Shown piece by piece: positions 47,517 through 60,133 of a stretch of DNA of 64,000 nucleotides. The position numbers and the translations under genes were made by a program. Within the stretch, counting starts at the first letter, position 1. The number at the start of each line of letters is the position of its first letter. The stretch lies in the NCBI RefSeq assembly GCF_009002475.1, contig NZ_AP019860.1, positions 434,001 through 498,000 on the forward strand. The letters are read 5' to 3'. A model generated the notes under the pieces. That model saw only the letters and a list, made by a program, of their open reading frames with translations, was not told where the DNA came from and searched no databases. This DNA is from Candidatus Uabimicrobium amorphum (GTDB taxonomy: Bacteria > Planctomycetota > Uabimicrobiia > Uabimicrobiales > Uabimicrobiaceae).

Positions 47517-47713
47517 TAGAAATTTGAAACTAGGGCAGTCTTACATCTATACCAAATACTAAGACTCCTTACCACTAAACAATTGCAAGCGAAGAGCTTC
47601 CTTTTCGGCACAGTTAGGAATGCCTGATAAATTGCATGCAAGACATACAGAGTAAATATCCTCCGCGAAGAGGTGCTATTATATGTTATAGAAAGGTTAA
47701 GTGAAAAAAGTTT
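47517..47713 (+). other. Long rpsU leader with stem-loops
   Basis: AGTCTTA (47537-47543) pairs with TAAGACT (47560-47566), and CCTC (47660-47663) with GAGG (47670-47673); a TTGCATGCAA palindrome lies between. No ORF. The length is unusual for so small a gene and leaves room for autoregulation or attenuation, but no known riboswitch or leader family is recognised. Confidence 0.45.
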
Positions 47714-47932
47714 ATGAGTATCAAGATAAATGTAGAGAAGGGTGATAATATAGACAAGGTATTACGCCGTTTTAAGAAAATGTGCGAAAAAGAAGGACTG
47801 ATCAAAGAAATCAAAAAGAAACAATATTATGAAAAACCTTGTCAAAAGAGAAGACGCGAATATTTGAAACGCAAACGCAGACATCTTAAAATGCTCAATC
47901 TAATGCGACAAACTAAAAAGAAGAAAAGATAA
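47714..47932 (+). CDS. rpsU: 30S ribosomal protein S21
   Basis: 72 residues. The N-terminus MSIKINVEKGDNIDKVLRRFKK and the RRREYLKRKR tract are typical of S21, which binds the 16S rRNA platform near the anti-Shine-Dalgarno region and aids initiation. The tail is very basic (MRQTKKKKR). The ATG follows a weak AAAGGTTAAG. It is separated from the downstream kinase by three successive hairpins. Confidence 0.95.
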   Translation: MSIKINVEKGDNIDKVLRRFKKMCEKEGLIKEIKKKQYYEKPCQKRRREYLKRKRRHLKMLNLMRQTKKKKR

Positions 47933-47988
47933 GCTCCCATCTTATCATTTGCATATTTAGTAAAGCAAAATTTACTCTATTGCAATTT

Positions 47989-48061
47989 GGGCTCAGTAAG
48001 CCCTCTCACTCAGAAAGAGTGTTTATGTCCTCATAGTTTAGGTGTGTCTACACCTAAACTA
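47989..48061 (+). promoter_or_regulatory. Three consecutive hairpins between rpsU and kinase
   Basis: GGGCT/AGCCC (47989-47993 with 47999-48003), CACTC/GAGTG (48007-48011 with 48017-48021) and a perfect 12-bp stem TAGTTTAGGTGT/ACACCTAAACTA (48034-48045 with 48050-48061, loop GTCT). None ends in a long U-tract, so they could be partial terminators, processing sites or an operator. The largest stem ends about 30 bases before the kinase start. Confidence 0.6.
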
Positions 48062-48092
48062 TCCCACAAACCTCATAAAAATAAAGAATATT

Positions 48093-50514
<2,422 letters not shown>

Positions 50515-50533
50515 ATTGTAAAGATTTTATATA

Positions 50534-50561
50534 AATAGTTGGGTTTTATAACCCAGCTATT
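50534..50561 (+). terminator. Terminator of eno
   Basis: A 12-bp stem (50534-50545 with 50550-50561, one G-U pair, four-base loop) around GTTGGGTT and AACCCAGC is followed by TGCTTTT. It lies 20 bases after the enolase stop. Confidence 0.8.
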
Positions 50562-50604
50562 TGCTTTTAACATAAGTAAACAAATGCATAATCGGGAGAC
50601 GCAG

Positions 50605-51726
50605 GTGAAAAAAAAATTTTTGTTAGCGTTTACAAGCTTCATTGTGTTTTTTTTACTATGTGAAGCTCTTACTTATGCAGTCGTATTTTTGGGGATTCGT
50701 CCAAAATATTATGTAAGTGATATTGTCGAAAATTATCCCAAGTATAGTTGGAATATGTACTCCGGCCCCTTGCTACAAAGAAAAAAAAATTCCTATATTT
50801 TTTGGGGAGCGCTATTTAATAACCCCAACAAAGTTACCATCAATAAATATGGACTTCGTGGACCAACTATCGCAAAACCTAAAAAAGATAAAACCTTACG
50901 AATTATGTTTTTAGGTGGTTCGCATGTGTTTGATCTTGCCGCTCCTGAAAATAAAGACTGGCCAAATATGGTGGCGACATACCTAAAGACAAATCAAAAA
51001 ATTGAAATTATAAATGCCGGAATGCCTGGTAAATCAAGCCATGACAATTTAGCACGCTATTATTTAGACCTTCACACTTGGAAGCCTGATATTTTAGTTT
51101 TTTCAGGTGCATGGAATGACATAAGACATTTTCATAATATTTCGCCAGAGAGTTCTATCATTCAATTACATGCATATGACACTCTGCCGAGCTCTCCGAG
51201 TGCCTTAGTTTACAATTATAACACGTTGGACTACATTTTTGGATGGTCGTTATTTTATAGTAAGCTACGACACAACTACTATAGTTCAAAAAGCTTTTTC
51301 GAGACCAAAAGACAAAAAGCAAAAAAATTGCACGATACATTTTCTAAATTTGCTGTAGAGCAGTACAAATTCAATTTAGAAATGTTGTATCACGCTTGCA
51401 AAATAACGAATAGCAAATTGGTGCTGTTAAAACAAAGTAGGCTACCGCATCGCAACAACGGCAAAGTAGAAAAATCGAAGATCAATTATCACGCGCGTTT
51501 TTTGACACACAAAGCTCTTTGCAAAGCTTTCGACCTTTGTGACCAAGTGATGGATACTTTACAAGAAAAATACGACGATATCGAGGTAATTGAAACTTCT
51601 CATTTATGTGGAAAAGTGGATTACTTTTATGACGCAGTACATACCTCTTCGCTGGGAAGCCAAAAGATAGCGCAAGTTGTCGCCAAAAATTTACAAACGT
51701 TTTTACAGGACGATGAGAATTTTTAG
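50605..51726 (+). CDS. Membrane-anchored SGNH/GDSL-type hydrolase
   Basis: 373 residues from GTG 50605, chosen because CGGGAGA lies just upstream; an ATG at 50584 and the open frame from 50539 are less suitable, the latter lying in the eno terminator. Residues 7-30 are a single transmembrane anchor. SGNH blocks: GGS (Ser106, block I), NAGMPG (Gly block), GAWND (Asn171) and DAVHTS (Asp343, His346). These are the catalytic set for esterases and carbohydrate O-acetyl or lipid deacylases. The catalytic part should lie outside the membrane. Substrate unknown; relatives in planctomycetes are numerous. Confidence 0.85.
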   Translation: MKKKFLLAFTSFIVFFLLCEALTYAVVFLGIRPKYYVSDIVENYPKYSWNMYSGPLLQRKKNSYIFWGALFNNPNKVTINKYGLRGPTIAKPKKDKTLRIMFLGGSHVFDLAAPENKDWPNMVATYLKTNQKIEIINAGMPGKSSHDNLARYYLDLHTWKPDILVFSGAWNDIRHFHNISPESSIIQLHAYDTLPSSPSALVYNYNTLDYIFGWSLFYSKLRHNYYSSKSFFETKRQKAKKLHDTFSKFAVEQYKFNLEMLYHACKITNSKLVLLKQSRLPHRNNGKVEKSKINYHARFLTHKALCKAFDLCDQVMDTLQEKYDDIEVIETSHLCGKVDYFYDAVHTSSLGSQKIAQVVAKNLQTFLQDDENF

Positions 51727-51758
51727 AGTCGCGTTTTAAACAATCTTTTGTCGTGCAT

Positions 51759-54700
51759 TTATTTCGTTTTCCATATAAATAATTCCTCTTGGCTACAAGA
51801 AGCAATATTTTTACCATCATGGCTGAATATACAATGCTCTACTGGTCCTGTATGCTTATGTAGCGTTAGTAATGAATTACGTTCTTCCTTAGCCGTCGTT
51901 TTTAAATTCGTCACATCCCAAATGCGTACAGTTTTATCGGAGCTACAAGAAACAAGTCTTGTACCATCAGGTGAAAAATTACAACATCTAACGGCATCGA
52001 GGTGATCTTTAAGGTTTACCACTAAATCTAAGCTTTGAGCATCAATAATCGCAAGGTTATTGGTTGCTCCCGCCCCAGCAACTGCGATATATTTGTTATC
52101 AGGGCTAAAACATGCATATAGAAGTTTACGCCCATGTTGTTTTAAATACTCTGATTCACGAAAGTCTTTTTCCAATAAAAACTTTTTTTCTTGCCCTCTA
52201 TTTTTAAAATGTAGGTATATTTCGCGATACTTTGTTTGATTTTTTTTGATATCACTTTCTACGGTAGATAAAGATTTTACAAATAAATCGTTACCTGACA
52301 TAACAAGCATTTGTTGTGCATCATTGGAGATCTCTGTCATATCTACTTCGCGGTTAAAATAGCTTGACCATAACAATTGTGGAGTTCGATTATCTAAGTT
52401 ATAGTAGTATAAAAGTTCGCGTCCCAAAAATTCCCCTCTTACGGACAAACTCTTTACCCTGCCTCTATTGTAACTTAGTCCAATGAGCGCTTTATCCTCT
52501 TTCGGATGAAACGCTACTGCACTTGGTTTTTTGGGCTGAGCGTTGATGGTAAAACTATCACCTTCTGGGTTGTTAAGGGCGATAGATTGTAGTTGTTTCA
52601 TGAGATTTTGTTGGTTGTACTTGATAAAAAGAGTACTTACTTTTGCCCCTAATGGAATTCCAAGAATCGTGTTCTTTTTGTTGAATACGGCCTCGTGAGC
52701 ACGAATCAAGTTAAACTGAGTAGGTTTCGAGTGTATTTTCCACGAAAAGAATTTATATTTGGTGGCAACGAGAAGATGACTACTATCTTGTGGATAAAAT
52801 CGTGAATAGCGAAAATTATTGTGACCACCAGGCAACGCCAACGGATTCATTATAGACGATAGAGATATGGATTTTAAATAGTTCGATGCTTGCGCGAAAG
52901 TAATGGTTTGCTGATTGCGATCAATAAATATATCTTTTGTGCGTTCAGAGAATGAATTAAGCAACATGTTCTTCAATCGTATTTTATCCATATCCCACAA
53001 CTTAATTGTGTCTGCGGTAGTCGTGACAAGAATATTGTTTTGTACAACACAACGACTAATTTTTCCACCATGGGCGACAAAATTTCGTACTAGTTTACCT
53101 GTTTTTGTATCCCAAATAAATATTCCCCCCTGCTCGTCGCTCATCACAATGTAACGGTTATCATCAGAAAAACAAATATTGGTAATTTCTTCTTTGGGTC
53201 CTGTGAGTATACGTTTTTTTTTGGAATTTAAATGAATGAGCACAACGGGCATAATATCACTTCCTGTACCAACAGCAAGGAGTTTACCGTCGCTAGACAA
53301 GTCGAGGGACTTGATACTATGATCTCTATGATCGTCTACTTTTTTGTACAGGAAAAATTTATGTTGGGGTTTGTTGTGATTTTTCACAGACCAGATGAGG
53401 GCGTTGGCAAATGGAGGTACTGATTTTCTATTTCTATCTTTATTAAAAACCTGGAACCCTTCATCAAGCTCTACTTGCTCATAGCCGACAATGAAGTTCT
53501 GACTGTCTTTGGTAAAGACGAACTTTGTCGGTTTCATCGTGTTTATCCCTTTTTTGGGATAGTCTTTTAAATAGTGAGTGTATTGCCCAATGATTTTTCT
53601 TTGATGTAGATCCCATAAAAGTAAGCGATAGTTAGGCTTTACAGGCTTATTTCTCGGGACGCCATAAGATAGAAGATATTTTCCATCGGGGCTTATCGCC
53701 AGTTTCTCAATGTATGTATCTGGTGTGTAACCTGTAAATTTTTGTTGCGGTTTGGCAAATTCACTTTTCCAAATATATGTGGGAGTTTGTTTTGACAAGG
53801 GCAAGTTTAGACTAAATATATTGCCTTGGTGGTCACCACAAATGACCTGTTCCTTCTGCGGGTGGTAAACGCAGGATAAAATTGTGCGTTCATGTTCAAA
53901 TTGAGTACTAAACTCTGTATAGGCAATTGTTTCTAGCCATTTCCATTCCCAACCGCGCCTGTACACTTGCTTGTTGTTTTGCGTCAAGTCAAGATAAACA
54001 GGTGAATCAGGTGAAAGGGTATCCAGCAGCTGGTTGTAATAGTCTTCACTACGTGCGCCGTCGAGTCGTTCAATGTATTTTTTTTCCTGGAAGTCAAAAA
54101 GTTCGAGGTATTTCTGAGTTACTTCACGGTTGTTTTTTCTCGCGGCTTCTTGTCCACTTATCACACTCAGTTGGTATTGTTTTGCTACCGAAGATCTTTC
54201 TGATTCCGCTGCCGCAGCTAGCTGCCTTACGGCTTGTTTTGTTTGAGCTTCTGCATTTTTTTGTGCGTTCTCAGCAAATTGCTTTGCTACTTGTAAGGAA
54301 GCATTGTTTACAATGACCAAGACGATGATGGTAATGAGACTGAAGGCGATGGTCATGGAAACGAGCGTTTTTACTTTGTTGCGCTTATACCACTTATAGG
54401 CCTTTACCGGCAAACTTGGTGGTTTCGCATTTACTGGACGATTGTATAAAAAGTTGGCCAAATCATCCGCAAGTTCTTTGGCGTTGCGATAACGGCTACG
54501 ATGTTTTTTCTGCAAACATTTTAAACAAATGGCTTCTAGTTCTTTTGATGTTCCCGGAGCCAGTTGGCTAGGTGGTATAGGGTCATCGTTGTGAATTTGA
54601 TTTAATACCATGTAGTAAGAACTACCTTGAAAAGGTGGACGGCCCGTAAGAGCATTGTAAAGTGTGGCTCCCAATGCATACACATCACTGTGGTGTCCGA

Positions 54701-55850
54701 CATTATCATTATCTACTTGCTCAGGCGGCATGTACCCGAGAGTTCCCATCATGCCACCACCATGGGATAGCTGTTCGTCGCGGTCCATTTCTTTTGCTAA
54801 GCCAAAGTCCATGATTTTGGGTTCTTTTCCGTCCATCATAATATTCGATGGTTTGATATCGCGGTGAATAATGCTGTGTTCTTTGTGTGCGTAATAGATC
54901 GCATCGCAACACTTTTTCATGATCGCAGCAATATCTTTGGCTTTTAGATTGCCCTTTTGAATGAGAGCAGAAAATGGTTTACCTTTGATGTACTCCATGG
55001 TGAAGTAATTTTTGGGAGTCTCTCCTGACTCATATACTTCGACAATATTAGGGTGTTTTAACTTTGCCGTTGCACGAGCTTCTAAGGCGAAGCGACGTAT
55101 TTGTTCCTCGGAGATATTTTGCTCATTGATAATCACTTTTAGAGCAACACGACGGTCTAGTTTTGTGTCGTGTACAAGAAGCACTAGACCCATGCCACCA
55201 CGGCCTAGTTCGCGTTCAATATGATAATGACGAAACATTCTCTTGTCATTCGCGTTTTCTTCATTAAATTGCGAAACGCGAAACTCTTGTGTGGCAATTT
55301 GTCCTTTGCCCAATTGACTGTTGATATTGCCCAGTTGACTGTTGCCGATTTGTGGATCGGCGTATCCAGGTGACGGTGGGTACGCGGTTTCTTCTATGTT
55401 CGTGGTTATTTCTTGATAGTTTTGGTTCACTTGTTGGTCACTAGGTGCATGGATAGTTTGCTGTGGATTTATTTTGATATCAACTGCTGTCTGTTCTAGG
55501 TTATTATCGGAGGTCATTTGTGGCATTTGCCCTGTTGCCGGAGAAACAACGGTTTGATTTACGTTGACCTGTGGCATTTGTCCTGTGGTAGGAGAAACCA
55601 TAGTTTGATTTGTGTTGACCTGTGGCATTTGTCCTGTCTGTTTTTGGTTTTGCACGAGCATTTCTTGTAACTTTTGCGCCATTACCTGTGTTATATAGTT
55701 TTGTTGTAGCAAAAACGCTACAATACTTACCGAGGGTTGAGATTGACGTATTTGTGGCATGCTTTGCGCGACGTGCATCGCCTGAGCAGTGGTTAAAACA
55801 TTTTTTTTGACTAAAAATTGTAGAATGTTTTTTTCGTATTGCGCTATCAT
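51759..55850 (-). CDS. Transmembrane Ser/Thr kinase with WD40 region (paralogue A)
   Basis: 1363 residues. Residues 1-65 are helical (NILQFLVKKNVLTTAQAMHV, MshEN-like). A Q/N/P/S/T-rich linker includes nearly three 17-residue repeats of the TGQMPQVNTNQTMVSPT type (about 72-113). Kinase domain 208-470: GRGGMG (216-221), Lys238, HRDIKPSN (329-336), DFG (348-350), PPE in place of APE. Membrane span 496-515, then a helical stretch. WD40-type repeats occupy the far side, best seen at the C-terminus (LKDHLDAVRCCNFSPDGTRL and the next two). It is highly similar to the neighbouring gene. GGGAG precedes the ATG; a TATAAT lies 42 bases upstream. Confidence 0.9.
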   Translation of the reverse strand: MIAQYEKNILQFLVKKNVLTTAQAMHVAQSMPQIRQSQPSVSIVAFLLQQNYITQVMAQKLQEMLVQNQKQTGQMPQVNTNQTMVSPTTGQMPQVNVNQTVVSPATGQMPQMTSDNNLEQTAVDIKINPQQTIHAPSDQQVNQNYQEITTNIEETAYPPSPGYADPQIGNSQLGNINSQLGKGQIATQEFRVSQFNEENANDKRMFRHYHIERELGRGGMGLVLLVHDTKLDRRVALKVIINEQNISEEQIRRFALEARATAKLKHPNIVEVYESGETPKNYFTMEYIKGKPFSALIQKGNLKAKDIAAIMKKCCDAIYYAHKEHSIIHRDIKPSNIMMDGKEPKIMDFGLAKEMDRDEQLSHGGGMMGTLGYMPPEQVDNDNVGHHSDVYALGATLYNALTGRPPFQGSSYYMVLNQIHNDDPIPPSQLAPGTSKELEAICLKCLQKKHRSRYRNAKELADDLANFLYNRPVNAKPPSLPVKAYKWYKRNKVKTLVSMTIAFSLITIIVLVIVNNASLQVAKQFAENAQKNAEAQTKQAVRQLAAAAESERSSVAKQYQLSVISGQEAARKNNREVTQKYLELFDFQEKKYIERLDGARSEDYYNQLLDTLSPDSPVYLDLTQNNKQVYRRGWEWKWLETIAYTEFSTQFEHERTILSCVYHPQKEQVICGDHQGNIFSLNLPLSKQTPTYIWKSEFAKPQQKFTGYTPDTYIEKLAISPDGKYLLSYGVPRNKPVKPNYRLLLWDLHQRKIIGQYTHYLKDYPKKGINTMKPTKFVFTKDSQNFIVGYEQVELDEGFQVFNKDRNRKSVPPFANALIWSVKNHNKPQHKFFLYKKVDDHRDHSIKSLDLSSDGKLLAVGTGSDIMPVVLIHLNSKKKRILTGPKEEITNICFSDDNRYIVMSDEQGGIFIWDTKTGKLVRNFVAHGGKISRCVVQNNILVTTTADTIKLWDMDKIRLKNMLLNSFSERTKDIFIDRNQQTITFAQASNYLKSISLSSIMNPLALPGGHNNFRYSRFYPQDSSHLLVATKYKFFSWKIHSKPTQFNLIRAHEAVFNKKNTILGIPLGAKVSTLFIKYNQQNLMKQLQSIALNNPEGDSFTINAQPKKPSAVAFHPKEDKALIGLSYNRGRVKSLSVRGEFLGRELLYYYNLDNRTPQLLWSSYFNREVDMTEISNDAQQMLVMSGNDLFVKSLSTVESDIKKNQTKYREIYLHFKNRGQEKKFLLEKDFRESEYLKQHGRKLLYACFSPDNKYIAVAGAGATNNLAIIDAQSLDLVVNLKDHLDAVRCCNFSPDGTRLVSCSSDKTVRIWDVTNLKTTAKEERNSLLTLHKHTGPVEHCIFSHDGKNIASCSQEELFIWKTK

Positions 55851-55891
55851 GTGTCCTTGTCTCCCGAAGCAAAATATTTAATGGAAATTTT

Positions 55892-55897
55892 ATTATA
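55892..55897 (-). promoter_or_regulatory. -10 box of kinase-WD40 gene A
   Basis: TATAAT on the minus strand, 42 bases before the ATG at 55850. The surrounding 60 or so bases closely match those upstream of paralogue B, so the promoter was duplicated with the gene and kept. No consensus -35 is evident. Confidence 0.65.
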
Positions 55898-55966
55898 ATA
55901 GAGGCAAACGAAAAAGCGTATATAAAATTACTTCTCTGTTTTTCTCATCGGACAATTTTTGCGAAT

Positions 55967-58900
55967 TTATTTCGTTTTCCACACCAATAATTCTTCTTGG
56001 CCACAAGAGGCCACGTTCTTACCGTCATTACTAAAGACACAATGAGCCACAGAACTTGTATGTTTACGAAGTGTTAGCAGTGAATTACGCTCATCGCCTA
56101 GCTGCAGGTTTTCTACATCCCAAATGCGCACTGTTTTATCGGCACTGCAAGAAACAAGCCTTGTACCATCAGGAGAAAAGTTACAGCAACGGACATCATC
56201 AAGGTGGTCCTTGAGATTGGCCACTAAACTTAAATTCTGTGCATCAAGTATTACCAGATTATTGATCGTTCCTACCGCAGCTACGGCAATGTATTTGCTG
56301 TCAGGGCTAAAACACGCATGTAAAAGTTTGCGATTTAGACGTCGCAAATACATAGAGTCGCGAAAGTTGTTTTGTAGTAAAAAGTTTTTGTATTTGTTCT
56401 TCTGACGAAAATCTGGATGCATCCGGCCATAAACGCGTTGGTTTCTTTTGATATCGGCATCTACACGGTACAAATTTTTTAAATATAGGTAGTTTGCGGA
56501 TAGAATAAGCATTTGTTGCGCGTCATTCGAGATATCCACCATGTCTATTTCGCGGTGAAAGTAACTTGACCACAACAAACGAGGATTTTGATGGCTTAAG
56601 TCATAGAAATACAAAATTTCGCGCCCAAAATATGCTCCGTTGGGGAAAAAGAGTCTCTTTACTTTGTCTCTGTTGTAACTTAGCCCAATGAGCGCTTTAT
56701 TCTCTGTGGGATGAAATGCTACCGCACTTGGTTTTTTGGGGACAGCAATGACTTTCGAAATATCGGGATCTTTCAGCTTTACTAGACTAACTGACTGTAG
56801 CTTTTTTACAAAATTTTGTTGGTCGTACTTGACAAAAAGAGTACTTGCTTGCGCACCTAGTGGAATTCCAAGGATATGATTGTTTTTGTGGAAGACAGTG
56901 TCATAAGCTCGTAGCAAGTTTAGTTGAATAGGTTTCGCGTCCATTTGCCATGAAAAATATTTATATGTAGTGGCGGTAAGGATCGCTCTGCTGTTTTGTG
57001 GATGAAATCGTACATGCTGGAAATTGTTGTGACTACCAGGTAGTCGCGATGGATTCATGATCGAATCTAGGGATATTGATTTCAAATAATTCAACTGTTG
57101 CGTTAAAACGATTTTTTGTTGGCGACGATCGATAAATAAATCTTCGGTGTTTTGTTCCGAGAATGAGCCCACTAACATGTTACTCAAGCGTATCTTGTCA
57201 AGATCCCACAACTTTATTGTGTTGTCTTCCGCTGTTGTCGTAAGAATGTTGCGATGCGTTACACAGCGACTCATTTTTCCATCGTGGGCAAGCAATTTCC
57301 GCATGAGTTTGCCTGTTTTCGTATTCCAAATGAATATTTCGCCTTCATTGTCACCGGTTATGATGTAGCGACTGTCTCCGGAAAAGCAAATATCCAAGAC
57401 TTGGCCGAGTGGCCCTTTTAGAATGAGTTCTTTTTTAGACTTTAAATTGACTAGGACAACTGGCATTGGGGCACTTTCTCTTCCCACTGCGAGTATTTTC
57501 CCATCATGGGATAAGTCCAAACACGTGACGCTATGGTCGATGCCGTCGCCTTTTTGTTTGTTTAAATACAGAAAAAATTGATGTCGTGGTTTGCGATCGT
57601 TTTTTACAGACCACATTAAGGCATTGGCAAATCGCGGTACTAATTTTTTGCGATTGTTAAAAACTTGAAATCCACTGTCAACATTTGCTTGTTGATAGCC
57701 CACAAAGAAGTTTTGACTGTCTTTGGTAAATATAAATTCTGTAGGTTCTATGGTATTTCGCCCGGGGTCAGGGTAGTCTTGTGTGTGGTTTCTGTATTGC
57801 CCAATGATTTTTTTTTGTTGAATATCCCACAAGAGCAAACGGAAATCAGGCCTTACGCTTAAAGGCCTATTTTTGTCTTCGCCGTAAGAAAGAAGATATT
57901 TTCCATTAGGGCTTATGGCGAGTTTGTGAATAAATGTTGCCGGATGATAGCCTTTAATTTTTTGTTGCGAATCAAACAGTTTACTTCGCCAAATGTACGT
58001 AGGGTTTTGCTTTGATAACGGTAAATTTACACTAAATATGTTTCCATTCTGGTCGCCGCAGATAACTTGTTCTTTTTGCGGATGATACACACAGGATAAA
58101 ATTGCATACGGATGTTTAAATTTAATATTTAACTTGGGGGAGGCAATTGTTTTTAGCCACTGCCACTCCCAGCCGCGTTTGTATACCTGTTTGTTATCTT
58201 GAGTTAAGTCAAAGGAAACGGGTGAATTAGGTGGAATGATTTTGCGTAGCTCATCATAGTAGTCTTTACTACGTGCGGCGTTGAGTAACTCGATGTAGTT
58301 TTTCTCTTGTTTCTCGAAATTTCCAAGGTGTTTTTGGGTAACTTCGCGGCGGTTTTTCCTTGCAGCATTTTGCCCCGCCATAATAGTCAATTGGTATTGT
58401 TTTACCACCGAAGACCTTTTCGACTCCATTGCCCCCACTAGTTGTTGTATCGCGTCTTCTTTTTTCTTTTCCGCATCTTTGTGTGCTTGCTCGGCGCGTT
58501 GCTGCGCTTGCTCCGCTCGTTGCTGTGCTTGCTCGGCTTTAATTTTTTGACGTTGTGTTTGCTGATAGGCTTTTTTCAAAGAAGCATTGTTTACGATTAC
58601 CAAGACAATAATTGTAATTAAACTGAGCATGAATGTCATGGAAACAAGTGTTTTCACTTTGTTGCGCTTATACCATTTATAAGCTTTTACCGGCAAACTT
58701 GGTGGCTTGGCATTTACGGGGCGATTGCTGAAAAAGTTACTTAAATCATCAGCGAGTTCTTTGGCGTTGCGGTAGCGATGACGTGGTTTTTTTTGTAAAC
58801 ATTTTAGGCAGATGGCTTCCAGTTCTTTCGATGTACCCGGAGCCAGTTGACTGGGGGGAATAGGATCATCGTTGTGAATTTGATTTAATACCATGTAGTA

Positions 58901-60091
58901 AGAACTACCTTGAAAAGGTGGACGGCCAGTAAGAGCATTGTATAGCGTAGCGCCCAGCGCATATACGTCACTGTGGTGTCCGACATTATCATTATCTATT
59001 TGTTCTGGTGGCATGTATCCCAAAGTTCCCATCATACCACCGTCACGAGATAGCTCGTCGTCGCGATCCATTTCTTTTGCCAGACCAAAATCCATGATTT
59101 TTGGCTCGTCACCAGCCATCATAATATTTGATGGTTTGATATCGCGGTGAATAATCTTATGTTCTTTGTGTGCGTAGTAAATGGCATCGCAACATTTTTT
59201 TATGATAGTGGCAATGTCTTTGGCCTTTAAATTGCCCTTTTGGATAAGTCCAGAAAGCGGATAGCCTTTGATGTATTCCATGGTGAAGTAGTTTTTGGGA
59301 GTGTTTCCCGCCTCATACACTTCAACAATATTGGGGTGTTTTAACTTTGCTGTTGCACGGGCTTCTAATGAGAAGCGACGTATCTGTTCTTCGGCAATAT
59401 TTTGCTCATTGATAATCACTTTCAAAGCAACGCGGCGATCTAATTTTGTATCATATGCTAAAAGTACCAAGCCCATACCACCACGGCCTAGTTCGCGTTC
59501 GATGCGATAGTGACGAAACATTCTCTTGTCGCCATTTTCTTCACCAAACTGTGAAACACGAAAGTCTTGCGTCGAGGTGTGTCCCTTACCGAATTGGGAG
59601 TCTACATTGCCAAGTTGACTGTCGCTAATTTGTTGATCAGAATACTTAGGGGACTGTGGGTATACAGTTTCGTCCGTATATGTGGTTATTTCTTGGGAAG
59701 AATAGTTTTTTTGTGTGTTATTTTTATGGGAAGTTTGCCGTGTATGTGGATTCATTTTGAGATCCATCGCTGTGTTGTCGAAGTTGTGCTGTGATGTATG
59801 GGAGGATATTTGTGGCATGTGTCCCGTTGTAGGAGATACAACGACTCCGTCTGTGTTTACTTGTGGCTTTTGTCCTGTCTGTTTGTCGTTTTTTGCGAGC
59901 ATTTCTTGTAGTTTTTGTGCCATCGCGGGGGTGATGTAGTTGTGTTGCAGCAAAAATGTCACTATATTTGTCGATGGTTGCGACTCGTGCATTTGTGCTC
60001 TATTTTGTGCGATAGACATTGCTTGAGCAGTAGTTAAAACGTTTTTACTCACTAAAAATTGTAGAATATTTTTTTCATGTTGCGCCATCAT
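55967..60091 (-). CDS. Transmembrane Ser/Thr kinase with WD40 region (paralogue B)
   Basis: 1374 residues, with the same layout as paralogue A. The N-terminal helical domain and Q/N/S/T-rich linker are present, but the linker has fewer copies of the 17-residue repeat. The kinase domain has GRGGMG, VALK, HRDIKPSN, DFG and PPE like A and is nearly identical over long stretches. After the membrane span the helical region contains AEQAQQR three times, absent in A. WD40 repeats end with the CCNFSPDGTRLVSC and VWKTK segments. GGGAGG precedes the ATG (MMAQHEK). The two genes are tandem, 116 bases apart, each with its own promoter, consistent with a gene duplication. Confidence 0.9.
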   Translation of the reverse strand: MMAQHEKNILQFLVSKNVLTTAQAMSIAQNRAQMHESQPSTNIVTFLLQHNYITPAMAQKLQEMLAKNDKQTGQKPQVNTDGVVVSPTTGHMPQISSHTSQHNFDNTAMDLKMNPHTRQTSHKNNTQKNYSSQEITTYTDETVYPQSPKYSDQQISDSQLGNVDSQFGKGHTSTQDFRVSQFGEENGDKRMFRHYRIERELGRGGMGLVLLAYDTKLDRRVALKVIINEQNIAEEQIRRFSLEARATAKLKHPNIVEVYEAGNTPKNYFTMEYIKGYPLSGLIQKGNLKAKDIATIIKKCCDAIYYAHKEHKIIHRDIKPSNIMMAGDEPKIMDFGLAKEMDRDDELSRDGGMMGTLGYMPPEQIDNDNVGHHSDVYALGATLYNALTGRPPFQGSSYYMVLNQIHNDDPIPPSQLAPGTSKELEAICLKCLQKKPRHRYRNAKELADDLSNFFSNRPVNAKPPSLPVKAYKWYKRNKVKTLVSMTFMLSLITIIVLVIVNNASLKKAYQQTQRQKIKAEQAQQRAEQAQQRAEQAHKDAEKKKEDAIQQLVGAMESKRSSVVKQYQLTIMAGQNAARKNRREVTQKHLGNFEKQEKNYIELLNAARSKDYYDELRKIIPPNSPVSFDLTQDNKQVYKRGWEWQWLKTIASPKLNIKFKHPYAILSCVYHPQKEQVICGDQNGNIFSVNLPLSKQNPTYIWRSKLFDSQQKIKGYHPATFIHKLAISPNGKYLLSYGEDKNRPLSVRPDFRLLLWDIQQKKIIGQYRNHTQDYPDPGRNTIEPTEFIFTKDSQNFFVGYQQANVDSGFQVFNNRKKLVPRFANALMWSVKNDRKPRHQFFLYLNKQKGDGIDHSVTCLDLSHDGKILAVGRESAPMPVVLVNLKSKKELILKGPLGQVLDICFSGDSRYIITGDNEGEIFIWNTKTGKLMRKLLAHDGKMSRCVTHRNILTTTAEDNTIKLWDLDKIRLSNMLVGSFSEQNTEDLFIDRRQQKIVLTQQLNYLKSISLDSIMNPSRLPGSHNNFQHVRFHPQNSRAILTATTYKYFSWQMDAKPIQLNLLRAYDTVFHKNNHILGIPLGAQASTLFVKYDQQNFVKKLQSVSLVKLKDPDISKVIAVPKKPSAVAFHPTENKALIGLSYNRDKVKRLFFPNGAYFGREILYFYDLSHQNPRLLWSSYFHREIDMVDISNDAQQMLILSANYLYLKNLYRVDADIKRNQRVYGRMHPDFRQKNKYKNFLLQNNFRDSMYLRRLNRKLLHACFSPDSKYIAVAAVGTINNLVILDAQNLSLVANLKDHLDDVRCCNFSPDGTRLVSCSADKTVRIWDVENLQLGDERNSLLTLRKHTSSVAHCVFSNDGKNVASCGQEELLVWKTK

Positions 60092-60133
60092 GTTCGGTTG
60101 CCTCCCAAAGCAAAATATTTAATTCACCGTTTC

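Noticed and set aside
47517..47713. SRP RNA, 6S RNA or other known ncRNA in the rpsU leader
   Set aside because: The conserved SRP tetraloop region and other marker motifs were looked for and not found.
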